DNA from: DATLCI01 sp046714215
GTDB lineage: Bacteria > Acidobacteriota > Terriglobia > Terriglobales > Acidobacteriaceae
Assembly (NCBI GenBank): GCA_046714215.1
Contig: JBKKBM010000013.1
Location: forward strand, 1-13,863
DNA: 13,863 nucleotides
Direction of reading: 5' to 3'
In this document: one piece after another, positions 6,770-12,650 of the stretch
Numbering within the stretch: position 1 is the stretch's first letter
Layout of the letters: each line of letters opens with the position of its first letter
Made by a program: the position numbers and the translations under genes
Notes under the pieces: generated by a model
What the model was told of the DNA's origin: nothing
Seen by the model: the letters and a program-made list of their open reading frames with translations, nothing else
The model's database searches: none

Positions 6770-7903
6770 CTAATCGCGCAGATCAAGCTTGATGAATTCG
6801 ACGTCTTCCGGACGGTCGACGAAGCGCCCCGGGAAGAACTTGCGCGAGAGGATGCGGAATCCGCCGAAGGCCACGCCGGTGACAAAGGTGAAGCCGATGA
6901 TGATGAAGGCGAGATACATCATGTTGACGACGAGGTTGCCGATGTTGTCCTTGGGGTTGTAGATGGGTTCGTTCGGAGTGATCTCCACGTCGTAAGGGAT
7001 CTGCTCAGTGAAGGCGCGGGCCGCAGGCGGAGCGATGTTACCGCTGACGACGGCGACCAACGGGCCCACGCGGCGGGTGTAGAAAGTCTCCGTCGGTTGC
7101 GCGGGAATAGCGGCGGCAGGGCGCGTCTTGGCCCAGGCTTCGAATGCCTGCTGGCGCTCAGTGGCGAGGGCGAAGGTGGGATAGCGGACGATGGTAATGA
7201 GGGCGGTGGCGTCCTCGATGAGGAGATCTCCAACGACGACCTCGGCGCCTTTGGAGAAATCTATGACTTCCGCAGGCAGAGGCGAGCCCGTGTGGGTGAG
7301 GCCAGCGGGGCCAAGCGCGAAGCGCACAGCGGAGACGCCTTCTTTGGGCACGTAAACAAGAGCGCTGGGGGACAACGCCGCGATGCCGGTGGCTTGGGGA
7401 AGTTGCGCGGCCAGGGAGCGGAGTTCGGCCGGCGCCATGGGAGTCACCTTTTCATAGGTCACTTCGACCACGAGATTGGTGCAGGCCATGAGGGCACGAT
7501 TGCCGGAGGAGCCAGCATGTTCGCAGAACTTTTCCGGGGCGAGCGGGCCGTTTTGCAAGGCGGAGTAAGCGGCAAACGAACCGGTGGCGTCAGCGAAGCG
7601 GAAGGCTTTGACATCGAGGCGGCGGCCCTGGCGGGTGTAACTGGCGCGCTCGAAGGAGACCATGCCGGTTTCTTTGAGTAGTGCCGCCTGCGCGGGATCA
7701 GCTTGCGCGGGATCGGTGCCGCGGCGCTCGCCCGGAGCCCTTTGCCAGCCCAAGAATGCGGAGGGAAGCAGCGAGCCGTCATTGGATGCAGGGGGCAGTT
7801 CCTTTACCGGAGTGACCAATGCCACCTGCGCAGCCGCCGACATAACGAAGAGCGATACGACCAGTGCAATGAGGTATACGGATTTGGTCAGGCGAAGGAT
7901 CAT
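6770..7903 (-). CDS. DUF6599-type exported protein with C-terminal membrane segment
   Basis: The product is 377 residues from ATG 7903 to TAG 6770-6772. Residues 1-25 are a signal peptide ending SAAAQ. The body shows the pattern I associate with DUF6599, an acidobacterial family of unknown function: LLPSAFLGWQR (~46-56), a hydrophilic stretch, then AFRFADATGSFAAYSAL (~100-116). Two related halves follow, the second with VVGDLLIEDATALITIVRYP and later RRVGPLVAVVSGN. Near the C-terminus, NMMYLAFIIIGFTFVTGVAFGG (~329-350) is a membrane helix followed by a basic, probably cytoplasmic tail. The bulk would therefore lie outside the membrane. It starts 76 bp after the amidase stop on the same strand and is probably the third gene of the cell-wall cluster. 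No strong ribosome site precedes the ATG. Confidence 0.7.
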   Translation of the reverse strand: MILRLTKSVYLIALVVSLFVMSAAAQVALVTPVKELPPASNDGSLLPSAFLGWQRAPGERRGTDPAQADPAQAALLKETGMVSFERASYTRQGRRLDVKAFRFADATGSFAAYSALQNGPLAPEKFCEHAGSSGNRALMACTNLVVEVTYEKVTPMAPAELRSLAAQLPQATGIAALSPSALVYVPKEGVSAVRFALGPAGLTHTGSPLPAEVIDFSKGAEVVVGDLLIEDATALITIVRYPTFALATERQQAFEAWAKTRPAAAIPAQPTETFYTRRVGPLVAVVSGNIAPPAARAFTEQIPYDVEITPNEPIYNPKDNIGNLVVNMMYLAFIIIGFTFVTGVAFGGFRILSRKFFPGRFVDRPEDVEFIKLDLRD

Positions 7904-7979
7904 GCGCTGCAGGGCGGTACGTCGTTCTTATCTTACTCGCACTACTGGAGATTAGACTCCGGCGCGGGCGGGAAAGATT

Positions 7980-8885
7980 CTACTGGCCGGTGTTTTCGCG
8001 GGGATTGCCGGCCACCTTCAGGCCGCTGAGCCCGCTGGCGTAGCGGGAGATGCCATTGAAGAGGGACTCAGCGATCTTGTGGCGATGGGCCGCGGTCTTC
8101 AATTTCTTTTCATCCGACGGATTGCTGACGAAGGAGACTTCCGCGAGGATGCTGGGCATGTTGGCGCCGATGAGGACGACGAAAGGCGCCTTCTTCACGC
8201 CGCGGTCGCGCATGGCGGCATTTTTGGTGGAGAGTCCGGAGTGGAGGGCTTTCTGCACATCGCCGGCAAACTCACGGGACTCTTCGATCTTTTCCTTCAT
8301 CGCGATCTTCTTGACCAGATCCTGGAGCTCGAAGACGGAATTCTGGGAGACCGCATTCTCGCGAGCGGCGACTTCGAGCGCTTCCGGATCAGAAGTGAAG
8401 TTCAGGTAGTAGGTCTCGACGCCGCGGGCGCGGGAGTCGCGGCTGGAGTTGGCGTGCACGGAGATGAAGAGGTCTGCCTGATGCTGGTTGGCGGTGGCGG
8501 TGCGGGTCTCGAGCGGGATGAAGGTATCGTCGTTGCGGGTGTAGATGACTTCGGCGCCGAGTTTGGTCTCGAGCATCTTGCCCAGGCGCAGGGCGACGTC
8601 TAGCACGAGGTCTTTCTCCATCAAGCCGTTGGGGCCGATGGTGCCGGTGTCATGGCCGCCGTGGCCGGCGTCGACGACGATGCGTCCGATCTTGAGGCCG
8701 AGGGCGCGGATGAGGGAGCGCTCGCCGTTGGCGTCGGGCTGGGCCTCGCGGATGGCGGCAGCAGCTTTCGCCTTCTTGTTAGTCTTTTTGGTGGAGCTAT
8801 CGGCCCGCTCCGGCCGCGGCGCCACGGATTCAAATGTGGGCGCGGAGGTCGGCTCAGTGGTGGCCTTCACCTTCTTGCGGTTCAA
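7980..8885 (-). CDS. N-acetylmuramoyl-L-alanine amidase, catalytic (Amidase_3) part, cut off from its N-terminal half by a nonsense codon
   Basis: The amidase cleaves the amide bond between MurNAc and the stem peptide; zinc-dependent Amidase_3 enzymes separate daughter cells. The catalytic domain (~residues 66-290 from TTG 8885) has the expected zinc and catalytic residues: H75 in DAGHGGHD, E90 in LMEKD, H144 in FISVHAN and E249 in SILAEVSFVSNP. The frame is open upstream to 9191, without ATG or GTG, through a Lys/Ala/Pro/Glu-rich linker. It is in frame with the TPR-AMIN half at 9192-10214, and only one TAG separates them. TTG 8885 is the best possible restart, but its upstream AAAGAG is weak and the product would lack a signal peptide. 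It would therefore not reach the periplasm. If the TAG is an error, the real gene is one CDS, 10214 to 7980, of 744 residues. Confidence 0.8.
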   Translation of the reverse strand: MNRKKVKATTEPTSAPTFESVAPRPERADSSTKKTNKKAKAAAAIREAQPDANGERSLIRALGLKIGRIVVDAGHGGHDTGTIGPNGLMEKDLVLDVALRLGKMLETKLGAEVIYTRNDDTFIPLETRTATANQHQADLFISVHANSSRDSRARGVETYYLNFTSDPEALEVAARENAVSQNSVFELQDLVKKIAMKEKIEESREFAGDVQKALHSGLSTKNAAMRDRGVKKAPFVVLIGANMPSILAEVSFVSNPSDEKKLKTAAHRHKIAESLFNGISRYASGLSGLKVAGNPRENTGQ

Positions 8886-9191
8886 CTCTTTGTTGGTGGC
8901 GGAGGAGGCCTCCGTCAGCTCTTTGGTGGTGTCTTTGGTCGGGTCTTTATTCGGGTCAGCGGCGGCGGGGTTTTCGGCGAGGGCATCCTTCGGCTTCTCA
9001 GTCTTTGCTTTTTCCGCCGGCTTGGCGGATGCGGTGACGGCGGGCCTGCCGGCTTCATTTTTTGGCGGGGAGGCGGCGGGCGGCGCGGTGGGCGTTTCAG
9101 CACCCTTGGCGGAGGCGACTAAAGTTTTCTGTTCCTGTTTGCCGTGGATGTCGATGATGAGGCGATAGGGATTGGGCAGGAGGAAGGCCCA

Positions 9192-9194
9192 CTA
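9192..9194 (-). other. in-frame TAG interrupting the amidase gene
   Basis: The codons read GTT GCC GAA TAG TGG GCC TTC, after which the frame continues FLLPNPYRLIIDIHGK, the end of the AMIN domain. From my memory of related proteins, Tyr-Ser (TAC TCG) would be expected at TAG TGG. That would mean two G-to-C changes on the plus strand, at 9190 and 9192. TAG also ends alaS, the amidase itself, the DUF6599 gene and the 900-residue gene, so stop-codon reassignment is unlikely. Confidence 0.85.
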
Positions 9195-10214
9195 TTCGGC
9201 AACTTCATCCACCTCCAGCACGATGCGCGTAAGGCTGGCATTGAACTGGGCGACGCGGATCTTGCGCAGGAAGCCGTCACCGACCTCGAAGGATTTGCCG
9301 ACGAGTTCGGAGGCGAGTTTGGTGTTGTGCAGGTCAAAGAAGATGCGGTCAGGGCCGGGGACGCGTCCGGTCTCGTATTTCACTTCTTCTTCCAGGTCGA
9401 TGGCAACGCGGGTGTAATCCGGCGTAGACCAATGGCGAACGCTGGTGACCAGGGGATATTTTCCGCTGCGGCCGGGCACGGGGGTATCGTCTGGGGCGGC
9501 GACTTCGACGCGCGCGGGTTTACTAGAATCCGGTTTACTCGGTTCCGCTCTATTTGGCTCCGGCTTCTTCGAGTCGGGCGGGGCGGTGGCGGATTCCTTT
9601 TCCGGCTTCGCTTTCTCCGAAGCGGGCTTGCGGCCGGACTTAGCGGCCTTGGCTTCGGCATCCATCTCGCTCAATGATGTTTTGGCTTGTTCCGCGAGGG
9701 TGTGGCGAGGGTAGCGCCGGAGAAACTCTTCGAAGGTGGCCTTGGCCTGGCGAGCGTCGTTCAGATCTACGCGGTAGAGCTGGGCGATGGTGAAGAGGGC
9801 TTCAAAGCGGAATTTGCTGCCGGGATATTCACGACGCAGGAATTCATATTGACCGATGGCGTCGCGGAAAGACTTTTCTTCGTTGAAGGCACGACCGTAT
9901 TCCACCATCAATTCAGCCAGGGCCTGGGCGCTCTCGTCAGATCTATTCGAAGTGGGAGCCGTGTAGTAGACGCGGCGGAAGGCGTCCATGACCTTGGTGA
10001 AGTCCGAGCGCTTGCGGGCTGATTCCGGCTTGCCTTGCAGGGCCTCACGCAGTTTCTGGGCGGTGGCGTAGTAGGTCTGCGCAGCTTGTTTCTTCTGGGC
10101 GACGGTACGCTGGGCCTGCACGGGGAGGGCCAGGACGCAGACCAGAAGCAGCAGGATGACCGGTGTGAGTCTTGGCAACATGTCGCGAAGCAAGCGGGGC
10201 CAAGAAGGTGTCAT
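9192..10214 (-). CDS. amidase N-terminal half: signal peptide, TPR-like region and AMIN domain (truncated by TAG)
   Basis: This part is 340 residues. ATG 10214 is preferred because GGGGAG (10226-10221) lies 6 bases upstream; an in-frame ATG at 10232 would overlap that site. Residues 1-35 are a signal peptide ending PVQAQ. Residues ~85-185 are TPR/YbgF-like helices (AIGQYEFLRREYPGSKFR, then ATFEEFLRRYPRHTLAEQA). Residues ~190-245 are a Lys/Glu/Pro/Ser linker. Residues ~256-340 are an AMIN domain (SVRHWSTPDYTRVAIDLE, then RIFFDLHNTKL and RIVLEVDEVAE), which targets amidases to the septum or peptidoglycan. The domain is stopped one strand short of its end. The gene starts 27 bp after the lytic transglycosylase stop, so the two are co-transcribed. 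As it stands it makes a secreted peptidoglycan-binding stub without a catalytic domain. Confidence 0.8.
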   Translation of the reverse strand: MTPSWPRLLRDMLPRLTPVILLLLVCVLALPVQAQRTVAQKKQAAQTYYATAQKLREALQGKPESARKRSDFTKVMDAFRRVYYTAPTSNRSDESAQALAELMVEYGRAFNEEKSFRDAIGQYEFLRREYPGSKFRFEALFTIAQLYRVDLNDARQAKATFEEFLRRYPRHTLAEQAKTSLSEMDAEAKAAKSGRKPASEKAKPEKESATAPPDSKKPEPNRAEPSKPDSSKPARVEVAAPDDTPVPGRSGKYPLVTSVRHWSTPDYTRVAIDLEEEVKYETGRVPGPDRIFFDLHNTKLASELVGKSFEVGDGFLRKIRVAQFNASLTRIVLEVDEVAE

Positions 10215-10241
10215 TAGTAACTCCCCGGACATCGAACCCGA

Positions 10242-11093
10242 TCAATCATTCGTAAACACCACACGTCCGTGCGCGTCGCGCGCTGGCCGGATGGAAGTAC
10301 CGCGTACAGCCGGGCGCGCCTCGGTGCCATAAAGCTTCGTGATCTTTTTTACGTAATCGCGAGTCTCGCGATAGGGCGGTACACCGTCATGGCGGGCGAC
10401 CGCGCCAGCGCCGGCGTTGTAGGCGGCCAGCGATAAGGTGACATCGCCGCCGAAGTTGTTGAGCAAGCCCTTAAGGTGACGGACGCCGCCCTCGACATTC
10501 TGGTTGACGTCGAAGGGATTGACCTTAAGGTCCCGCGCGGTTCCGGGCATCAACTGCATGAGGCCGATGGCGCCTTTGCGGGAGACGGCGCGGGGATTGA
10601 AATTCGATTCCACTTTGATGAGCGAGCGGACCAGGTTTACGTCCACATGATGGCGGGCGGCAGCATCGGCGATGGCGGCGTCCACTTCAGCCTGGGTGAT
10701 GCGCTTGCCGGAAGTGAGGGCGCGGGTATCAGGCGCGGCGTTGTCTGTCTTCACGCTGGATGGGTCGGCGGAATCGAGCCGGGCGACCATCGCGTTGATC
10801 TCCTGGACGGCGGAGCGAGCATTGCGCAGGGCGGTGCGGCTGGGCGGTGGTACGGCCTTCCATCGGCGTTCCAGGCGGCTCCAGTAGACCAGGCGGCCGC
10901 GGGTGACGGGTGCGGCTTTGGTTCCGGCTAATTCCGGCGCGGGCGCTTCATTGTTCACGAAGATCTTGCGGCCATTCGTGCTGGTGGCCATGATGCCGTC
11001 GCCAGCCGAGAGCGGTGAGGCGAGCAGGCAGAGAGCGGCTGCTGCCAACGTGAGTCGGCGAGGATTGGTGCGCGGATTGGTGTAGGTCGTCAT
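10242..11093 (-). CDS. lytic transglycosylase (SLT domain), exported
   Basis: The product is 283 residues from ATG 11093. It cleaves the MurNAc-GlcNAc bond of peptidoglycan to a 1,6-anhydro product. Residues 1-30 are a signal peptide (PLSAGDG). Residues ~135-255 are the SLT fold: catalytic E162 in IKVESNFNP, GAIGLMQLMPGTA (174-186), LSLAAYNAGAGAV (220-232) and the C-terminal ETRDYVKKI (243-251). The N-terminal part (~31-130) has no recognised domain. A short motif, NGRKIFVNNE (~40-49), is echoed at the very C-terminus by HGRVVFTND (275-283). The gene heads a minus-strand cluster with the amidase (27-bp gap) and the DUF6599 gene, and a good promoter lies ~90 bp upstream. The product probably cooperates with the amidase in septal wall splitting. 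Confidence 0.88.
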   Translation of the reverse strand: MTTYTNPRTNPRRLTLAAAALCLLASPLSAGDGIMATSTNGRKIFVNNEAPAPELAGTKAAPVTRGRLVYWSRLERRWKAVPPPSRTALRNARSAVQEINAMVARLDSADPSSVKTDNAAPDTRALTSGKRITQAEVDAAIADAAARHHVDVNLVRSLIKVESNFNPRAVSRKGAIGLMQLMPGTARDLKVNPFDVNQNVEGGVRHLKGLLNNFGGDVTLSLAAYNAGAGAVARHDGVPPYRETRDYVKKITKLYGTEARPAVRGTSIRPARDAHGRVVFTND

Positions 11094-11184
11094 ATGTGCT
11101 GGGCCTTTGGACGGAACGCGAACGAGCGTCTCCGCCGATACCTAACCCCAAGCCAGGAGAGACATGTCCACCAGAGTAGCCGCG

Positions 11185-11213
11185 ATTATATGACGGGCAA
11201 AGTCAGGGGGCAA
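11185..11213 (-). promoter_or_regulatory. promoter of the lytic transglycosylase-amidase cluster
   Basis: On the minus strand, TTGCCC (11213-11208, 4/6), an exact 17-base spacer and a perfect TATAAT (11190-11185) form a sigma70-type promoter. A start near 11178 would give a leader of ~85 bases to ATG 11093. Confidence 0.6.
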
Positions 11214-11366
11214 TCAGGTAAAACAGGGGTATCCCCGGAGGTGAATACCGAGAAAAGGGGAGAAAACGTGCGTGGGAAGGCTGGCGGCGAGGTCGAGATG
11301 ACGTTGGGAGGGGTCAGGAAGGGTTTTTGGGCGGACGGTAGTAACCCGGGGTCCGAGGACTTTTTT

Positions 11367-11534
11367 GTTAAACACAGAGAGCACAGAGTCACACAGAGGA
11401 AAGGCTTGGGGGATTGAAGCCCGAGCGGTGCGCGGACAGGAACGTTTCCCACGGAATGCCAAAGGAATGCGGAGCGACGCTGAGAAGAAGCGGTTTCACA
11501 CGAAGGACACGAAGGAAGCACGAAGGAAGGCGAA
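11367..11534 (+). repeat. left copy of a two-part interspersed repeat (CACAGAG element + CACGAAGG element)
   Basis: The first part (11367-11400) is identical to 12439-12472 at 33 of 34 positions, and diverged similarity continues to ~11423. The second part (11499-11534) is a run of CACGAAGGA-like units matching 12529-12564. Spacing between parts is ~98 bases here and ~56 in the right copy. The AC(C)ACGAAGGACACGAAGG theme is a known kind of dispersed intergenic repeat in acidobacterial and some other genomes. No coding function is supported. Confidence 0.75.
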
Positions 11535-11583
11535 CGATAAAAATTGTTCGCCAAGACAAAAGTTTAGAGTTATCTTGGCGGGC
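11529..11583 (+). promoter_or_regulatory. mutually exclusive stems ahead of the orphan gene (switch-like leader)
   Basis: GGCGAAC (11529-11535) pairs perfectly with GTTCGCC (11546-11552). The same GTTCGCC plus AAGA (11546-11556) can instead pair with 11573-11583 (TCTTGGCG plus GGC), giving an 11-bp stem with two G-U pairs. The two stems cannot form together. The second ends 7 bases before the ribosome site GGAGGG (11591). In RNA this could gate translation; in DNA the dyads could be operators. No known riboswitch class is recognised. Confidence 0.4.
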
Positions 11584-11604
11584 GCGAAGTGGAGGGACGT
11601 ACCT

Positions 11605-12435
11605 ATGCGTCGATATCTAGTTGCTACCTGGTTGGTTATTTTGAGTGTCAACTTGTGCGCGCAGAAGCCCGCGGCGAAAGCGGCTCCGAAAAAGGCTGCG
11701 CAAAAGGCGCCGGCGCAGAAGATCGCCGGGGCGACCGTCCCGGCGTGGGCGCAGATGGAGGCGCTGCTGCGCAAGGAGTGGGTGACGCGGCATCCGCAGG
11801 AGACGGTGGTGACGGTGGAGCGCGTGGGCGACCCGACTTACTCTGACGAGCCCGGCAGTTCGACGACGTCGACGAGCACATCGGGCAGTTTCGACTGGAA
11901 TAGTTGGGGATGGAACGAGAACACGTTTACCAACACAATCAAAGGCCGGGAGGGGAGTTTTCTGCGGCAGAAGGTGGATGTGACCGCGGAGCGCGCGAAT
12001 AAGACGCGGGCAAAGTTCTCCGTAGCGGCGCTGTACAAGCTGGTGGGCGGCAAATGGACGTTCGCGGAGATGCCGGTGGGCAAAGTGCAAGAGCTGGCCG
12101 GGGCGGGCGCGCCCGTGCAGCCGTCCGATGCCGAGGCGGCGAAGATATTTGCGGCGGCGTGGGCGAAAGTGCGGCCTGACTTTACGGTGGGCAAGATCCA
12201 GGTGCTGAAGAAGGAGTTCAACCAGTCGAAGGGCCGCGTATGGGTGACCTACAACCTGGCCGTCAGCGCTCAAGGGACGGCGAAGGCGGTGTCATCGCTG
12301 AAGGGCAAAGCGGTGAAGTGCACTCCGGCGGATTATTCGTCGGTGCTGAAGTGGAATAAAGACACGAGCAAGTGGGAAGCGGACGAGGGCGCGATCGCGA
12401 ATATCAATGAGACGGGGCAGTGTGAGGAAGAGTGA
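11605..12435 (+). CDS. exported protein of unknown function between interspersed repeats
   Basis: The product is 276 residues. ATG 11605 is chosen because GGAGGG (11591-11596) is 8 bases upstream; the longer open frame to 11365 would translate the upstream repeat. Residues 1-20 are a signal peptide (RRYLVATWLVILSVNLCAQ). A Lys/Ala/Pro-rich segment follows (~21-40), then a globular part. A Ser/Thr/Trp/Asn-rich loop lies at ~85-110. Two loosely similar halves are visible: ~48-160 (AQMEALLRKEWVTRHP... KWTFAEMPVG) and ~180-265 (IFAAAWAKVRPDFTVGK... KWNKDTSKWEADEG). Each has a W plus P start, a basic strand pair and a K-W end. I do not recognise the family. It stands alone, divergent from the lytic transglycosylase and convergent with alaS, with repeat copies on both sides. 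Confidence 0.7.
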   Translation: MRRYLVATWLVILSVNLCAQKPAAKAAPKKAAQKAPAQKIAGATVPAWAQMEALLRKEWVTRHPQETVVTVERVGDPTYSDEPGSSTTSTSTSGSFDWNSWGWNENTFTNTIKGREGSFLRQKVDVTAERANKTRAKFSVAALYKLVGGKWTFAEMPVGKVQELAGAGAPVQPSDAEAAKIFAAAWAKVRPDFTVGKIQVLKKEFNQSKGRVWVTYNLAVSAQGTAKAVSSLKGKAVKCTPADYSSVLKWNKDTSKWEADEGAIANINETGQCEEE

Positions 12436-12438
12436 TCC

Positions 12439-12564
12439 GTTAACCACAGAGAGCACAGAGTCACACAGAGGAAGGTCTTGGGAATGAAAACCCATGGGCG
12501 CCCTGTGCGTTTGGCGAAATCCATTAACCACGAAGGACACAAAGGACACGAAGGAAGGCGAAAA
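12439..12564 (+). repeat. right copy of the two-part interspersed repeat
   Basis: It begins 3 bases after the stop codon of the orphan gene. The first part (12439-12472) matches 11367-11400. The second (12529-12564) has three CACGAAGGA-like units in tandem and ends in AAGGCGAA, as the left copy does. Both copies have the same orientation and order, so together they form a direct repeat around the gene. Confidence 0.75.
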
Positions 12565-12650
12565 GAGAATTTGAAGTGCCTTGGATCACAGCTTGGTAGG
12601 GTAGAGATGCCTGGTCGCGCTTCGCGCTCGCTCGGGATTACACCAAAACA
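12565..12650. other. intergenic gap with a GCGC-TTC-GCGC hairpin
   Basis: This lies between the right repeat and the end of alaS. The hairpin at 12617-12627 shares the 11-base core GCGCTTCGCGC with 4077-4087 in the other convergent gap, and both are followed by a C/T-rich stretch and GGATTA. No T-run follows on the alaS strand. Confidence 0.35.

Larger units (their letters stand above)
11094..11604. other. divergent intergenic region, 511 bp
   Basis: It separates the minus-strand wall cluster from the plus-strand orphan gene. It holds the cluster promoter (11185-11213), the left copy of the two-part interspersed repeat (11367-11534), and a pair of competing stems ahead of the orphan gene (11529-11583). 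Between 11214 and 11366 I see only purine-rich DNA (plus strand) and a T6 run at 11361-11366, with no gene. Confidence 0.5.

Noticed and set aside
9192..9194. Amber codon as reassigned sense codon
   Set aside because: TAG ends at least four other frames in this window (the 900-residue protein, DUF6599, the amidase and alaS), so general recoding is unlikely.
11346..11366. Intrinsic terminator at the T6 run before the left repeat
   Set aside because: The preceding stem (GTC-CGAG-GAC) is only 3 bp without wobble pairs, and no plus-strand gene lies upstream.
11499..11534. CRISPR-like array of CACGAAGG units
   Set aside because: The units are 8-9 bases in direct tandem with no spacers, and there are no cas genes.
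11365..11604. Extended start of the orphan gene
   Set aside because: The extension translates the interspersed repeat, while ATG 11605 has both a ribosome site and a signal peptide.
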